Positions 36,035 through 45,398 of a stretch of 64,000 bases of DNA are shown here, in pieces. The notes under the pieces are model-generated. The model ran no database searches, was not told the origin of the DNA, and saw nothing but the letters and a program-made list of their open reading frames with translations. Origin of the DNA: Spirochaetaceae bacterium (GTDB lineage Bacteria > Spirochaetota > Leptospiria > Leptospirales > Leptonemataceae); the NCBI GenBank assembly GCA_002729885.1, contig PBUB01000015.1, forward strand, positions 102,001 through 166,000. Reading direction: 5' to 3'. Each line of letters opens with the position of its first letter. Position 1 is the stretch's first letter. A program made the position numbers and the translations under genes.

Positions 36035-37363
36035 ATGTCAGAAAAGAAAAGAGCTCCTTTGCGTGAGATAATTGGCTGGGCGATGTTCGACTTCGCCAAC
36101 TCATCTTACACCACCGTCATCATCACTGTGGCCTTCAGTGTGGTCTTTCCCAAGCTCATTGTGGGAGACGAAAAAAGCGGAAACCTGCTATGGAGTTATG
36201 CACTTTCCATAGCATTATTCCTGGTTGCCTTCTCGGGACCCATACTGGGGGCGATTATGGACTTCTCCGCTTCCAAAAAGAAATTTCTCTTTGGAAGCTA
36301 CATTATCACAGTGCTGGCCACAGCGGCTCTGTATTTCGTCATTCCTGGCGAACCCTATGCAGTGGTTCTGGGTATTATCCTGGTTGCCGTTTCCAACTAC
36401 GGATTCTCCGTAGGAGAAAACTTTGCATCTGCTTTTCTGCCGGACCTGGGTCCTCCAGAAGATCTTGGCAAGATCTCTGGTTTCGCATGGGGAATTGGAT
36501 ACTTTGGCGGCATCCTTTCAACAGGTTTGGTGCTGGCTCTTACGACACCACATGACATGACCAACCTGGATGGAGTCCGTTTGATTGGCCCTATCACCGG
36601 AGCATTCTTCTTTCTGGCCGGTATACCTACATTCCTGCTTTTAAAAGAGCGAGGGACAGCGAAAGAACTTCCTCCGGGAAAGAATTATTTCAGCATTGGC
36701 TTTGACAGGCTCAAGCGCACCATCGCAGAGATTAAGGATTTTCGCGATCTGATAATCTTTCTTTTCTCTTTCTTCTTTGCATACGCAGGACTTGCCATTG
36801 TCATCAGCTTCGCCTTTATCTACGGTGATCAGGTGATCAAATGGGATGCATCTGCCCAGGCATTGATGTTCGTATTGACAAACCTCTCGGCCGCGGTGGG
36901 AGCTCTTCTATTTGGCTTCATTCAGGACAGAATTGGCGACAAAAAGACATACTCCATTACGCTTATCGTTTGGATTGTAGCGGTAACTCTGATCTGGGGT
37001 GCCAACGGACTTACCGATTGGATCAACGCTACATTTGGTTCGCAGCTGGAAGCAAAAACGGTGTTTCTATTCATTGGTGTTCTGGCCGGTCTCTGTCTCG
37101 GTTCAACTCAATCATCGGCAAGAGCCATGGTGGGGGTATTCAGTCCGGAATCCAAGGCCGGCGAATTCTTTGGCTTCTGGGGACTCTCTGGCAAGCTTTC
37201 TGCCATTTTCGGTCTTCTGAGTCTGGGCTTTCTACAGTATATGCTCGGTCTGGAAAATGCCATCCTGCTCTGTTCAGGACTGTTTCTGATTGCACTTATC
37301 ATCAACATGTCTGTAGACGAAGCCAGGGGAAAGAAAATGGCACGGGAGCATCGCGGAGAGTAA
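36035..37363 (+). CDS. UMF1-family MFS transporter (Atg22-like)
   Basis: 442 residues, twelve hydrophobic segments. IGWAMFDFANSSYTTVIITVAF is the hallmark start of the UMF1/Atg22 family, and GFAWGIGYFGGIL and GSTQSSARAM are further family motifs. Yeast Atg22 exports vacuolar amino acids; bacterial substrates are mostly unknown. ATG at 36035 with GGGG seven bases before. It is divergent from the EAL gene and followed by a 240-base intergenic stretch. Confidence 0.9.
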   Translation: MSEKKRAPLREIIGWAMFDFANSSYTTVIITVAFSVVFPKLIVGDEKSGNLLWSYALSIALFLVAFSGPILGAIMDFSASKKKFLFGSYIITVLATAALYFVIPGEPYAVVLGIILVAVSNYGFSVGENFASAFLPDLGPPEDLGKISGFAWGIGYFGGILSTGLVLALTTPHDMTNLDGVRLIGPITGAFFFLAGIPTFLLLKERGTAKELPPGKNYFSIGFDRLKRTIAEIKDFRDLIIFLFSFFFAYAGLAIVISFAFIYGDQVIKWDASAQALMFVLTNLSAAVGALLFGFIQDRIGDKKTYSITLIVWIVAVTLIWGANGLTDWINATFGSQLEAKTVFLFIGVLAGLCLGSTQSSARAMVGVFSPESKAGEFFGFWGLSGKLSAIFGLLSLGFLQYMLGLENAILLCSGLFLIALIINMSVDEARGKKMAREHRGE

Positions 37364-37431
37364 TGTATCTCGCCTGGGCCTGAGCTTGATTCAGACCCGG
37401 GTTCGAAGGATCATACTCTGGTGCATGATTT

Positions 37432-37462
37432 CCATCGGCAGGCGGCAACGCCTGCCCGATGG
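37432..37462 (+). terminator. Strong hairpin with GCAA loop after UMF1 gene
   Basis: CCATCGGCAGGCG (37432-37444) pairs with CGCCTGCCCGATGG (37449-37462) with one bulged C and a GCAA tetraloop. It lies about 70 bases past the transporter stop. The tail is A-rich rather than T-rich, so intrinsic termination is uncertain. Confidence 0.5.
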
Positions 37463-37603
37463 CCTCATAAAAGGAAAAGAAAAAACCGGGATACTTTGTA
37501 ATCTAGAGCCCCTTTCTCGCGGTTGTTGCAGGAACCGGGCACACCCTTCCAGCCATACCGCAGAATTGGTTGCACTCTCTGAGCGCTCTTGCAGGGATAA
37601 TCT

Positions 37604-39433
37604 GTGCAACCTGGAATCAAGAGCTTCCTTTATTTTTCGGAGAAATCTACCGGCTGGATTCGACCCTTAATCGGCCTTGCTGCTGTACTGGGCTTGCTTC
37701 ATGTTTTGAAGCTCGACTTTGCTCTGGATGGAGAGCTGCATCCAGACGAAGCTTACTACTGGGCCTGGTCGCAGTTTCCAGCCCTATCCTACTATGACCA
37801 GGGACCGGGAATTGCCTATTACATCTGGCTCTGGACTTCGGTTCTGGGAGATCATTACATTACACTGAAGCTGGCCGCACTCTTTGCCAGCTTTGTAACT
37901 ATATTTTTCTTCTGCCTTGCGGGGCTGGAATGGGGATTTCGTGGATGGCAGCCATTGCTGGCCGGGCTGACACTGTTTTTCATTCCGGGCATACTGGGGG
38001 GAAATCATCTCATCATGCACGATTCCATGATGATTCTGGCCTGGTCAGGAGCACTGTGGATGTCCGTTCGTGCGATTCGCACTCGCAGCGCCGCTTCGCT
38101 TCTGGGATTATTTCTGTTTCTGGGCATCGGTGGCCTGTCCAAGTACACTATGTTTCTTTTTGCAGTTGCACTGGTGTTGTGGCTGCTACTGCATCCGAAT
38201 TACAGAGAATTCTGGATTCGCCCGGCAAGCTGGCTGGGACTTCTTCTGGCAGGCTCCATTATCAGCCCCATTATCATATGGAACTCCCAGAATCACTGGG
38301 ATGGAATAGGAGCCATTATACATCTTCGCAGCTCCGGGGGAGTGGACTCCGGGGGATCCACCGGGGCCTATCTGGCAGGACAATTTACAATGTTCTCTCC
38401 TTTATGGATGGCTGCATTCGTGGGACTTGCATCCATCTTCTCCTATCGGAGCATGCGAAGCTTGATAGTCCGCTTCAAGAATCGAAAAGCTGGAAGCGAT
38501 TCCAGGAATTCACAGGATACTGATCCTTTGGAAAAGAGTACATCGCCGGACCAGGCAGCATCGCATCTACTCTGGATTGTAACTGCAGTTCCGTTTCTGT
38601 TCTTTGCAATTCTTTCTGGAAATCGAGAAATCCAGGCCAACTGGGTATTTCCGGCTTATGGATCTGCTGTTCTGCTTCTAATCTACCATCTACTTCCAGT
38701 GGGAGAACAATCCGCAGCGGTGAGCAACTCTCAAAAGAATACAGCACGAAGGTTTCCCGTATTGAAATGGACCTTTCTGGCGGGCTGGTTGCCGGTACTT
38801 GCACTGGATTTCTTCTTTCTATTTTCCATTCCCCTGGCGGTATATCTTCCGGTTGAGACCTACTGGGTTCCCGGTTATCGCACATTGGGATTCAAGAATG
38901 TCATCACCGGAGTGGAGCGAATTCAAAAAGAACATCCAGAAGCCGAACTGGTAGCCAATCGATATCAGGATGCTTCTATTGGATGGTTCTATAACAGAGA
39001 GCAGAAATACGTACCATCCATCAATATCATGCAGAGAAATCAGTTCAGCTACTGGCCAGGACTGGAACCTGGAAAGGACTACATATTCTATCATATCCAG
39101 GAAAATACATGCGAAAAGTCTGTTTCATTCCTGGGAGTCATTTTGCCATCCTTCTTCGAAGAGGTGGTAGAATACCCGGAAGAGGAAGTAATCCATAACC
39201 GCAGAGTCATCAAGCGATACCAGGTATGGTATGCCCGGAATTTACAGTCCCCCTGGGACCAGGGGATGTTTGAATTTCTCCGGGATGAAGCGATCTACCA
39301 GAACATGGTTGGCCTTAAAGTTCCACAGCCAGGAGAAGTGGTAAAAGTAAATGAAGCCTTTCAGAAATTTTCCGAGCTCTGGATGCGTATTTATATGACA
39401 AGGAAGGGAAAACAGGATTGCTCGGTGTTCTAA
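37604..39433 (+). CDS. GT39-type (ArnT/PMT-like) glycosyltransferase, membrane protein
   Basis: 609 residues, about eleven hydrophobic segments then a soluble C-terminal domain of about 200 residues. The first loop has LHPDEAYYWAW with the Asp-Glu pair (48-49) of the dolichyl-phosphate-mannose / ArnT superfamily, and GGNHLIMHDSMMILAW and GGLSKYTMFLF match later family positions. These enzymes move sugars from polyprenyl phosphate carriers to lipid A, proteins or glycans outside the inner membrane; the acceptor here is unknown. The start is GTG 37604 with AGGGA seven bases upstream. Confidence 0.88.
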   Translation: MQPGIKSFLYFSEKSTGWIRPLIGLAAVLGLLHVLKLDFALDGELHPDEAYYWAWSQFPALSYYDQGPGIAYYIWLWTSVLGDHYITLKLAALFASFVTIFFFCLAGLEWGFRGWQPLLAGLTLFFIPGILGGNHLIMHDSMMILAWSGALWMSVRAIRTRSAASLLGLFLFLGIGGLSKYTMFLFAVALVLWLLLHPNYREFWIRPASWLGLLLAGSIISPIIIWNSQNHWDGIGAIIHLRSSGGVDSGGSTGAYLAGQFTMFSPLWMAAFVGLASIFSYRSMRSLIVRFKNRKAGSDSRNSQDTDPLEKSTSPDQAASHLLWIVTAVPFLFFAILSGNREIQANWVFPAYGSAVLLLIYHLLPVGEQSAAVSNSQKNTARRFPVLKWTFLAGWLPVLALDFFFLFSIPLAVYLPVETYWVPGYRTLGFKNVITGVERIQKEHPEAELVANRYQDASIGWFYNREQKYVPSINIMQRNQFSYWPGLEPGKDYIFYHIQENTCEKSVSFLGVILPSFFEEVVEYPEEEVIHNRRVIKRYQVWYARNLQSPWDQGMFEFLRDEAIYQNMVGLKVPQPGEVVKVNEAFQKFSELWMRIYMTRKGKQDCSVF

Positions 39434-39475
39434 CTATTCCCTGGGCCTGGTAAATCGATGGTGCATTGACTGGAT

Positions 39476-39640
39476 TTATGAATTTGACGATAGATGGGGC
39501 TTTAAATCTGGCAATACATTGGGCTTAAGCTCTGGCCATGAATTATCAATTGGATCCGGCGATAGAATGGGCTTTGGATCGGTCCAGGGATCTGTATCTA
39601 GATCCGACCATCGAATGAGGGCTAAATTGGATTTTTGATG
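39476..39640. repeat. Degenerate tandem repeats after the glycosyltransferase gene
   Basis: Four imperfect units of about 25-35 bases share the theme GATAGAATGGGCTTT...TCTGG: near 39486, 39512, 39560 and 39607. This stretch has no convincing gene. A leftward ORF runs through it and reads a repetitive DPKPILSPDP-type peptide, but it overlaps the 39735 gene and lacks coding features. Confidence 0.4.
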
Positions 39641-39734
39641 ATGCAAAAGTAATGGCTCTGCGTGCGACGGAATAATCTGAGTCGAACAGACTACGGGCGA
39701 AAATGCTAAAATAATACAGGTGGCAACGGACTTT

Positions 39735-40424
39735 ATGAAACCAGCAAAACAGAAAAGCACTCTGCAGAGGATTCCAGGCAGCGGGGCCCGGGCCAGGCGT
39801 ATATCTTTCGATTTGGCCACTTCCCAGGAATCCACAGCACAAGTAGCATATCCAGTTTCGGACAATCCAAAAAGCGAAAGGATACAGGCTCGACCGGGCC
39901 ATGCCAGACGCGGTGCATTTTCATTGAGGCCGCCTCCTGCGCAGAGACTGCTTCGCCTCATTGTTTCGGCAACGCTCGCCATTCTTATGGTGCCGTTAAT
40001 CAGCTGCTCGGATAGAAGCTACAACCTGGGTGAGCCAGATTATTATAAATTTCATCTGGAAGCCGGACGAGCGATGTGTGCGAAGATGCAAGAATGCTAC
40101 GGACCCTTTCTGAGAACTCTACGTCCTGAATACCAGAGACAGATCAATCTGGATACCTGCCAGGAAGCTCTGAAGCACGATCTAAAAGCAAAGATCGCCA
40201 TTCATACACCGGAAATGCAGCAGCTATCCAGAGCCTGCTATGGTCAGCTTCTGCAACGAAACTGCAAAGAATTTCTGGTGGGCACAGTCTTTATTCCAGC
40301 TTGCCAGGAACTGACGGAGCAAACCTCCGCTGTCTTTCAAAAACATCCAGCATTGATGAGAAGCCTTCTTTCCAGTCAGGAGCAACGAATGCACGACCCT
40401 GCCCGGGAGCTAAAGCCGAGGTAA
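39735..40424 (+). CDS. Cysteine-rich lipoprotein of unknown function
   Basis: Up to 229 residues. A hydrophobic segment ending in lipobox PLISCSD starts about 70 residues into the longest form, far too late for a signal peptide. An in-frame TTG at 39924 would give a normal lipoprotein (short Arg-containing n-region, LIVSATLAILMVPLISC) and is biologically more attractive, but neither it nor ATG 39735 has a ribosome binding site. The mature part is helical with regularly spaced Cys (CAKMQEC, DTCQEALK, RACYGQ, RNCKEF, PACQEL), suggesting three disulfides. It resembles short Cys-rich lipoproteins of Leptospira in general character. Function unknown. Confidence 0.62.
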   Translation: MKPAKQKSTLQRIPGSGARARRISFDLATSQESTAQVAYPVSDNPKSERIQARPGHARRGAFSLRPPPAQRLLRLIVSATLAILMVPLISCSDRSYNLGEPDYYKFHLEAGRAMCAKMQECYGPFLRTLRPEYQRQINLDTCQEALKHDLKAKIAIHTPEMQQLSRACYGQLLQRNCKEFLVGTVFIPACQELTEQTSAVFQKHPALMRSLLSSQEQRMHDPARELKPR

Positions 40425-40445
40425 TCGGCTCATCCGGAGATTTAG

Positions 40446-41465
40446 ATGTATTTCTTTTCCTATGGAAAGCTCTTTCTTGTTCCATTAAGCGTTCTATTCT
40501 TTCTTCTAATACTGGGAACGTCGGGTTACCACCTAATTGAAGGCTGGAACCTGCTGGACTCAGTTTATATGACCCTGATCACACTTACTACGGTAGGCTT
40601 TGGAGAGACGCATCCCCTCAGTCCCCAGGGTCAGGTGTTTACGATCTTTTTGTTGATGGGCGGGGTATTGATGTATGCCTTCGCCATCAATGACTTTGTT
40701 CATCATTTGCTCAAGCATAACTTCAAAGACTTTACTCAGAAGATGAAAATGCAGAAATATATTAACAACCTCAAAGATCATTTTATCATTGTAGGAGGCG
40801 GACGAATGGCCTGCGTCATTGGCTCAAACCTGGAGCACTTCGATCAACCATTCGTATTCATCGAGCAGTCCGAAGGTGCCACTCTATTCCAGGAAAGACC
40901 GGACTGGCCCCATATATTGAAGGATGCGCTTCTAGATGAGACCCTGGAAGAAGCAGGCATTGATCGTGCGAAAGGTCTTGCCTGTTGCCTGCCCACAGAT
41001 GCGGACAACCTTTTTGTGGTGCTTAGCGCCAGAAGAATGAATCCTACACTGCAAATTCATACCCGAATCCAGTATGAGTCGTCTAGAATGAAAATGCTAC
41101 AGGCCGGGGCCAATCATGTTATCTCTCCAAACACACTGGGAGGTCTACAGGTAGCGCGATCCTTTGTGCATCCGGACATTGAAAGCTTTCTATCGGTGTT
41201 TCGCGATACAGGGATGTATGAGTTCGACATGAAGATCGAAAAGATGGAGGAAGGATCGCCCAGGATAGGCCTTCCCTTGCGAGAGGCGAAGTACCGAGAA
41301 GACCGGTATCTTGTCATTGGAATCAAAAAGTCTGGCGGAAGGATGGTATTTGCTCCCCCTGCCACCTATGTACTGAAAATGGGAGATGAGGTTTTTCTCC
41401 TGGGGGCCGAGCCAGAACCTGTAAGCGATTCGGAATCAGGCATTGCCGGCAAGCCTGATTCCTGA
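40446..41465 (+). CDS. Two-TM potassium channel with RCK (TrkA-N/TrkA-C) domain
   Basis: 339 residues. TM1 (about 8-27), pore helix and selectivity filter TVGFGE (49-54), TM2 (about 65-83), then a cytoplasmic RCK domain: HFIIVGGGRMACVIG (about 112-126) is the dinucleotide-binding loop, and a TrkA-C-like lobe closes the protein (about 240-325). This is the layout of MthK/Kch-type ligand-gated K+ channels. The GGGRMA loop deviates slightly from GxGxxG. ATG at 40446, 21 bases after the lipoprotein gene. The last codons form a 10-bp hairpin. Confidence 0.9.
   Translation: MYFFSYGKLFLVPLSVLFFLLILGTSGYHLIEGWNLLDSVYMTLITLTTVGFGETHPLSPQGQVFTIFLLMGGVLMYAFAINDFVHHLLKHNFKDFTQKMKMQKYINNLKDHFIIVGGGRMACVIGSNLEHFDQPFVFIEQSEGATLFQERPDWPHILKDALLDETLEEAGIDRAKGLACCLPTDADNLFVVLSARRMNPTLQIHTRIQYESSRMKMLQAGANHVISPNTLGGLQVARSFVHPDIESFLSVFRDTGMYEFDMKIEKMEEGSPRIGLPLREAKYREDRYLVIGIKKSGGRMVFAPPATYVLKMGDEVFLLGAEPEPVSDSESGIAGKPDS
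41432..41462 (+). repeat. Perfect 10-bp inverted repeat at end of K+ channel gene
   Basis: GGAATCAGGC (41432-41441) and GCCTGATTCC (41453-41462) around an 11-base loop that contains the palindrome TTGCCGGCAA. It covers the last codons up to the stop. No T run follows; a 3'-end stabiliser or weak terminator is possible. Confidence 0.55.
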
Positions 41466-41506
41466 GGTCAGGGCCCGAACCCTCCAGGGAAGAACCTTAT
41501 GGCAGA

Positions 41507-41698
41507 TCAGGCAAGGAAGTCAGCCAGTTGCTCTGTCTTCTGAGCTCCTACCTTTTGTTCTGCATTCATACCAATCATCTTACCATTCAGATCCATGGTC
41601 TTATCCAGAGCCATTTGCTGAATCTGATTCATGGTTTCGGCTGCTTTGGCCACCTGTTGCATGGCCGCAGCAGCGCCTGAGTTTCCGCTTACTTGCAT
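41507..41698 (-). CDS. Small Met/Gln/Ala-rich protein
   Basis: 63 residues, strongly supported by AGGAGG five bases before the ATG. The sequence is helical with heptad-like spacing (MQQVAKAAETMNQIQQMALD) and a charged C-terminal half (NAEQKVGAQKTEQLADFL). No signal peptide or membrane segment. It vaguely resembles the short YjfB-type 'putative motility' peptides, but the match is not firm. Isolated on its strand between the K+ channel and ppdK genes. It could be a small helical adaptor or assembly protein. Confidence 0.78.
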   Translation of the reverse strand: MQVSGNSGAAAAMQQVAKAAETMNQIQQMALDKTMDLNGKMIGMNAEQKVGAQKTEQLADFLA

Positions 41699-41925
41699 AG
41701 AAGCCTCCTGTTTCTTCCATCGGGAAAGGGCCAGGCGTACTTAACAGATGCCCCCATTTTCCGGCAAAATTCAGGCCGATTTACGGGGATTTTTCTCACT
41801 GTACCTGGCTACGGAACCACTGGTCCACTGGAAACCCGATGGAGGTGTCTTCGCTGGCAGCGTCCAATGGCAGGCTCCGCCCCGCGACATCGAACAGACT
41901 TAACCTGGCATCCTTGCGATACCGA

Positions 41926-44628
41926 TCAGGCCTTGCTTTCCAGAGCAGCAATTCCGGAGGCCAGCCTGGCTACTGCTACACGGAACGGAGAGCAACTAAC
42001 ATAGTTCAAACCCAGTCCGTGAAAGAATTTTATCGAGGTTGGATCGCCACCATGCTCTCCGCAGACTCCCAGCTTGATTCCCGAACGAGTGCTTCTGCCT
42101 TTGTCCACCGCCATGCGAACCATGGCCCCTACTCCATCCTGATCTATAGACTGGAATGGATTTCGCTCATAGATATTCAGTCTCAGATACTCGCGAATAT
42201 AGGACTCCGCATCATCCCGGGAAAAGCCCAGGGTCATTTGGGTAAGGTCATTGGTTCCAAAGCTAAAGAACTCTGCCTCGGCAGCTATTTCGTCTGCTGT
42301 GGCCGCGGCCCTGGGCACCTCGATCATGGTTCCGATCATAAACTCTACCCGGGAACCTTTTTCCTGAAATACCTTCTCGGCTGTTTCCTGGATGATCTTT
42401 TTTTGCATCACCAGTTCGTTAACTTTGCCTACCAGAGGCACCATGATTTCAGGATGAACATCCGTTCCAGAAGCACTGGATTCGCAGGCTGCTTCCAGGA
42501 TAGCTCGCACCTGCATTTCGGTGATTTCCGGATACGTAATCCCCAGTCGACATCCTCGATGGCCCAGCATGGGATTTTGCTCATGTAGTTCTTCCGCTCT
42601 TCGCTTGATCAGTTCTACATCGATATTCAATGCGGAGGCAAGCTTCTTGAAATCTGCTTCTTCTCGCGGCAGGAATTCATGCAATGGAGGATCCAGCAGT
42701 CGAATGGTTACTGGAAATCCATCCATGGCGTCGAATATACCCCGGAAATCCTCTTTCTGGTACGGTAGAATCTTTTCCAGCGCGCGCTTTCTTTGCTCCA
42801 CGCTGGAAGCCAGAATCATTTCCTGCATGGCAAGAATTCGATCCCCTTCAAAAAACATATGCTCGGTGCGACAGAGCCCTATCCCCTGGGCGCCAAACAT
42901 TCGGGCCACTTTTGCATCTTTTGGAGTATCGGCATTGGTTCGAATACTCAGCTTTCTGCTCTGATCCGCCCATTCCATCATCCGTTTGAAGTTTCGCGCG
43001 ATCTCGGATTTCTCTCCGTCGATTTCGCCGGCCAGGGCCTGCTGGATTTCGCTTTCTCTGGTTTTCATCAGTCCCAGAATGACTTCGCCTGTTCCTCCAT
43101 CGATGGACAGTTCATCCCCTTCGCTCAGTTCAATGGATTTATTGTCCTCGGTGACAATGGTCATGATTCCTTTTTTTTCATCCACGCGAAGGGAAGAACA
43201 TCCTACAATACAGGGTTTATTCATGCCCCGGGCCACTACCGCTGCATGAGAGGTCATTCCGCCCCGTGAAGTCAGGATACCTTCCGCAGCTTCCATACCC
43301 GAAATATCCTCAGGTGACGTTTCCGTTCGCACGAGAATGGATTTCTTTCCGGAAGATCTGTACTGATGGGCTTTTTCCGAGCTAAATACTACGAAGCCGG
43401 ATGCCGCCCCCGGGCCTGCATTGAGCCCTTTTCCGACGATTCTACCCTGGGAAACTGCATGGGATTTCTCTGCAGGGTCAAAAACCTGGGCCAGTAATGA
43501 AGGTACGGATTCTGGATCCATACGCGTGATGGCCTTCTCCGGTTTGAGAACTCCTTCATCTACCATATCGCATGCAATCTTAAGCGCAGCAAAGCCAGTT
43601 CGCTTTCCATTTCTGGTCTGCAGAATGTAGAGTTTTCCCTGCTGAATGGTAAATTCAATGTCCTGCATGTCCTGAAAATGGCCTTCCAGTTTCTGCTGAA
43701 TATCGATGAGTTGTTTGTAGGCTGGTGGTTGATCCTTTTCCAGCTGCGCAATAGGCTGAGGTGTGCGAATACCGGCTACCACATCCTCGCCCTGAGCATT
43801 CATTAGATATTCTCCATAGAATTTTTTTTCGCCGGTAGATGGATTCCTGGTAAAAGCAACTCCGGTTCCGGAATCGTCGCCCATGTTTCCAAACACCATG
43901 GACTGCACATTCACAGCTGTTCCCAGAGCGTCCGGGATGGCATGCATCCTTCTATAGTAGATGGCTCTTTCATTGTTCCAGGAATGGAATACCGCCTCAA
44001 TGGCCTTTTCCAGCTGTTCCCAGGGATCATCTGGAAACTCCTGGCCGGTTTCCTTTTTTACCAGCTTTCGGTATTCCTCTATAAGCTCTCTCAAGGCGCT
44101 GGCATCCAGTTCGGTATCCACCGCGGCTCCGGCCTTTTCTTTGTGCTCTTCCAGAATCTCTTCAAACAGTTCATGTTTGATTCCCATTACAACGTTTCCA
44201 AACATCTGAATGAATCTTCGATGGGAGTCTTCTACGAAGCGATCGTTGCCCGTTTCCAGAGCCATACCTTTCTTGGTCTCTTCATTGAGCCCGAGGTTCA
44301 GTATAGTATCCATCATCCCGGGCATGCTGATGGGCGCACCGGATCGGACAGAAACCAGTAATGGTTTTTCCGAACCTCCAAAGATACGGCCGGTTTGCTG
44401 ATTTACTTCTTCCAGTTTGGTTCTTACTTCATCCATTAATCCATCCGGCAACTTTCGAATCTCCGTGTACTCGTTGCAAACGGATGTAGGAATCACAAGT
44501 CCGGGAGGTACGGGAACGCCCAGTGCAGCCATCTTGCAAAGATTGGCCCCTTTACCGCCCAGAGCCGCCTTGTCCGGTGAATCTACGTCGGTCCGTCCTT
44601 CTCCAAAAAAGAATACCCGTTTGCTCAT
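41926..44628 (-). CDS. ppdK: Pyruvate phosphate dikinase
   Basis: 900 residues, the family's usual length. ATP-grasp part from the N-terminus (ALGGKGANLCKMAALGVPVP), phosphohistidine domain with catalytic His in GGMTSHAAVVARGMNKPCIVG, and C-terminal PEP/pyruvate barrel ending in LGVCGEHGGDP with the catalytic Cys. It interconverts pyruvate, ATP and phosphate with PEP, AMP and pyrophosphate. In spirochaetes this can serve gluconeogenesis from acetyl-CoA or lipids. ATG 44628 with GGGGG upstream. Monocistronic. Confidence 0.96.
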   Translation of the reverse strand: MSKRVFFFGEGRTDVDSPDKAALGGKGANLCKMAALGVPVPPGLVIPTSVCNEYTEIRKLPDGLMDEVRTKLEEVNQQTGRIFGGSEKPLLVSVRSGAPISMPGMMDTILNLGLNEETKKGMALETGNDRFVEDSHRRFIQMFGNVVMGIKHELFEEILEEHKEKAGAAVDTELDASALRELIEEYRKLVKKETGQEFPDDPWEQLEKAIEAVFHSWNNERAIYYRRMHAIPDALGTAVNVQSMVFGNMGDDSGTGVAFTRNPSTGEKKFYGEYLMNAQGEDVVAGIRTPQPIAQLEKDQPPAYKQLIDIQQKLEGHFQDMQDIEFTIQQGKLYILQTRNGKRTGFAALKIACDMVDEGVLKPEKAITRMDPESVPSLLAQVFDPAEKSHAVSQGRIVGKGLNAGPGAASGFVVFSSEKAHQYRSSGKKSILVRTETSPEDISGMEAAEGILTSRGGMTSHAAVVARGMNKPCIVGCSSLRVDEKKGIMTIVTEDNKSIELSEGDELSIDGGTGEVILGLMKTRESEIQQALAGEIDGEKSEIARNFKRMMEWADQSRKLSIRTNADTPKDAKVARMFGAQGIGLCRTEHMFFEGDRILAMQEMILASSVEQRKRALEKILPYQKEDFRGIFDAMDGFPVTIRLLDPPLHEFLPREEADFKKLASALNIDVELIKRRAEELHEQNPMLGHRGCRLGITYPEITEMQVRAILEAACESSASGTDVHPEIMVPLVGKVNELVMQKKIIQETAEKVFQEKGSRVEFMIGTMIEVPRAAATADEIAAEAEFFSFGTNDLTQMTLGFSRDDAESYIREYLRLNIYERNPFQSIDQDGVGAMVRMAVDKGRSTRSGIKLGVCGEHGGDPTSIKFFHGLGLNYVSCSPFRVAVARLASGIAALESKA

Positions 44629-44944
44629 TTAAGCCCCCTGTTCCACACCTGGTGGAAGTTTTCTGTGCTGAGATTGCTAACTGCAACCCCGGCCTGCTGC
44701 GGACCCCGGTTATCTATATTCCGTTGTCCAATCATATTTCGGAAGAACGCTCCCCCGTGGTGTTTGCATCCATATACAGGGGAACTCACATACTTTTTTT
44801 GCATTCCTTTCCCAATTCGAGCAATCATATTTCCGATATTCTGCTACATAGTACTGATGATTTTTTCCCGAGCCCCACCGCTATAAAAGTTGGCACAGGA
44901 AAAACAATTGACCGCCGCAGTACCGGAAGGTTTTGAAAGACAGG
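44629..44944. other. Divergent promoter region of ppdK and STAS genes
   Basis: No gene seen. The 12-base sequence CAATCATATTTC occurs twice in the same orientation (44729-44740 and 44822-44833), a possible pair of regulator sites. An imperfect TTCCAC/GTGGAA hairpin lies at 44640-44656 close to the ppdK start. Overall AT-richer than its flanks. Confidence 0.45.
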
Positions 44945-45274
44945 ATGATCCGCGCCGAAAAGAAAGATGACACTGTAATTTTGCATGTACTGGAGCCACG
45001 AGTTGATATGGTGGTGGCTCGGAAATTTCGGGAAGGCCTGACTCAGCATATACAGGATCGTCCGCAGAAGATCGTCTTGAACCTTGCCGATACCGAATAT
45101 TTTGATAGCTCGGCTCTGGGGGCTCTGGTGGCCTTTATGAAGGATGTCCGCGCCTACGGCGGCCGACTGATCCTCTGCAATCTTTCCCGTTCCTTGCTGG
45201 CTCTTCTGAAACTGTCCAAGCTGGATATGCTCTTTGAGATCTCCGATTCCCTGGACAGTGCCCTGAGCTCCTGA
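44945..45274 (+). CDS. STAS-domain anti-sigma-factor antagonist-like protein
   Basis: 109 residues from ATG 44945 (an in-frame TTG at 44933 is two bases after GGAAGG, too close). It is a single STAS domain: VILHVLEPRVDMVVARKF, then VLNLADTEYFDSSALGALVAF with the DSSALG loop that holds the phosphorylatable Ser in SpoIIAA/RsbV proteins, and LILCNLSRSLLALLKL. The probable role is a phospho-switch partner of an anti-sigma or of the SpoIIE phosphatase in this window; no anti-sigma kinase gene is adjacent. The next gene (PilZ/GAF) is 124 bases downstream. Confidence 0.88.
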   Translation: MIRAEKKDDTVILHVLEPRVDMVVARKFREGLTQHIQDRPQKIVLNLADTEYFDSSALGALVAFMKDVRAYGGRLILCNLSRSLLALLKLSKLDMLFEISDSLDSALSS

Positions 45275-45398
45275 TATCTCCAATTCCAGAATCAATTTCT
45301 GTAATCCGGGCCACCAAATCGATCCCGTCGATTCCCCGAGGTCCAAAACCCGGGTCTGAGTCTTTAATTTCCATGTCTCCCCCGTCGATGAGTTATTC

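Noticed and set aside
37396..37412. GGGTTCGAA resembling a tRNA T-arm
   Set aside because: The flanks do not form a T-stem or acceptor stem; no cloverleaf.
39476..39982. A 168-residue leftward frame with repeated DPKP-like peptide
   Set aside because: It overlaps the rightward lipoprotein gene and arises from the degenerate repeats; no coding features.
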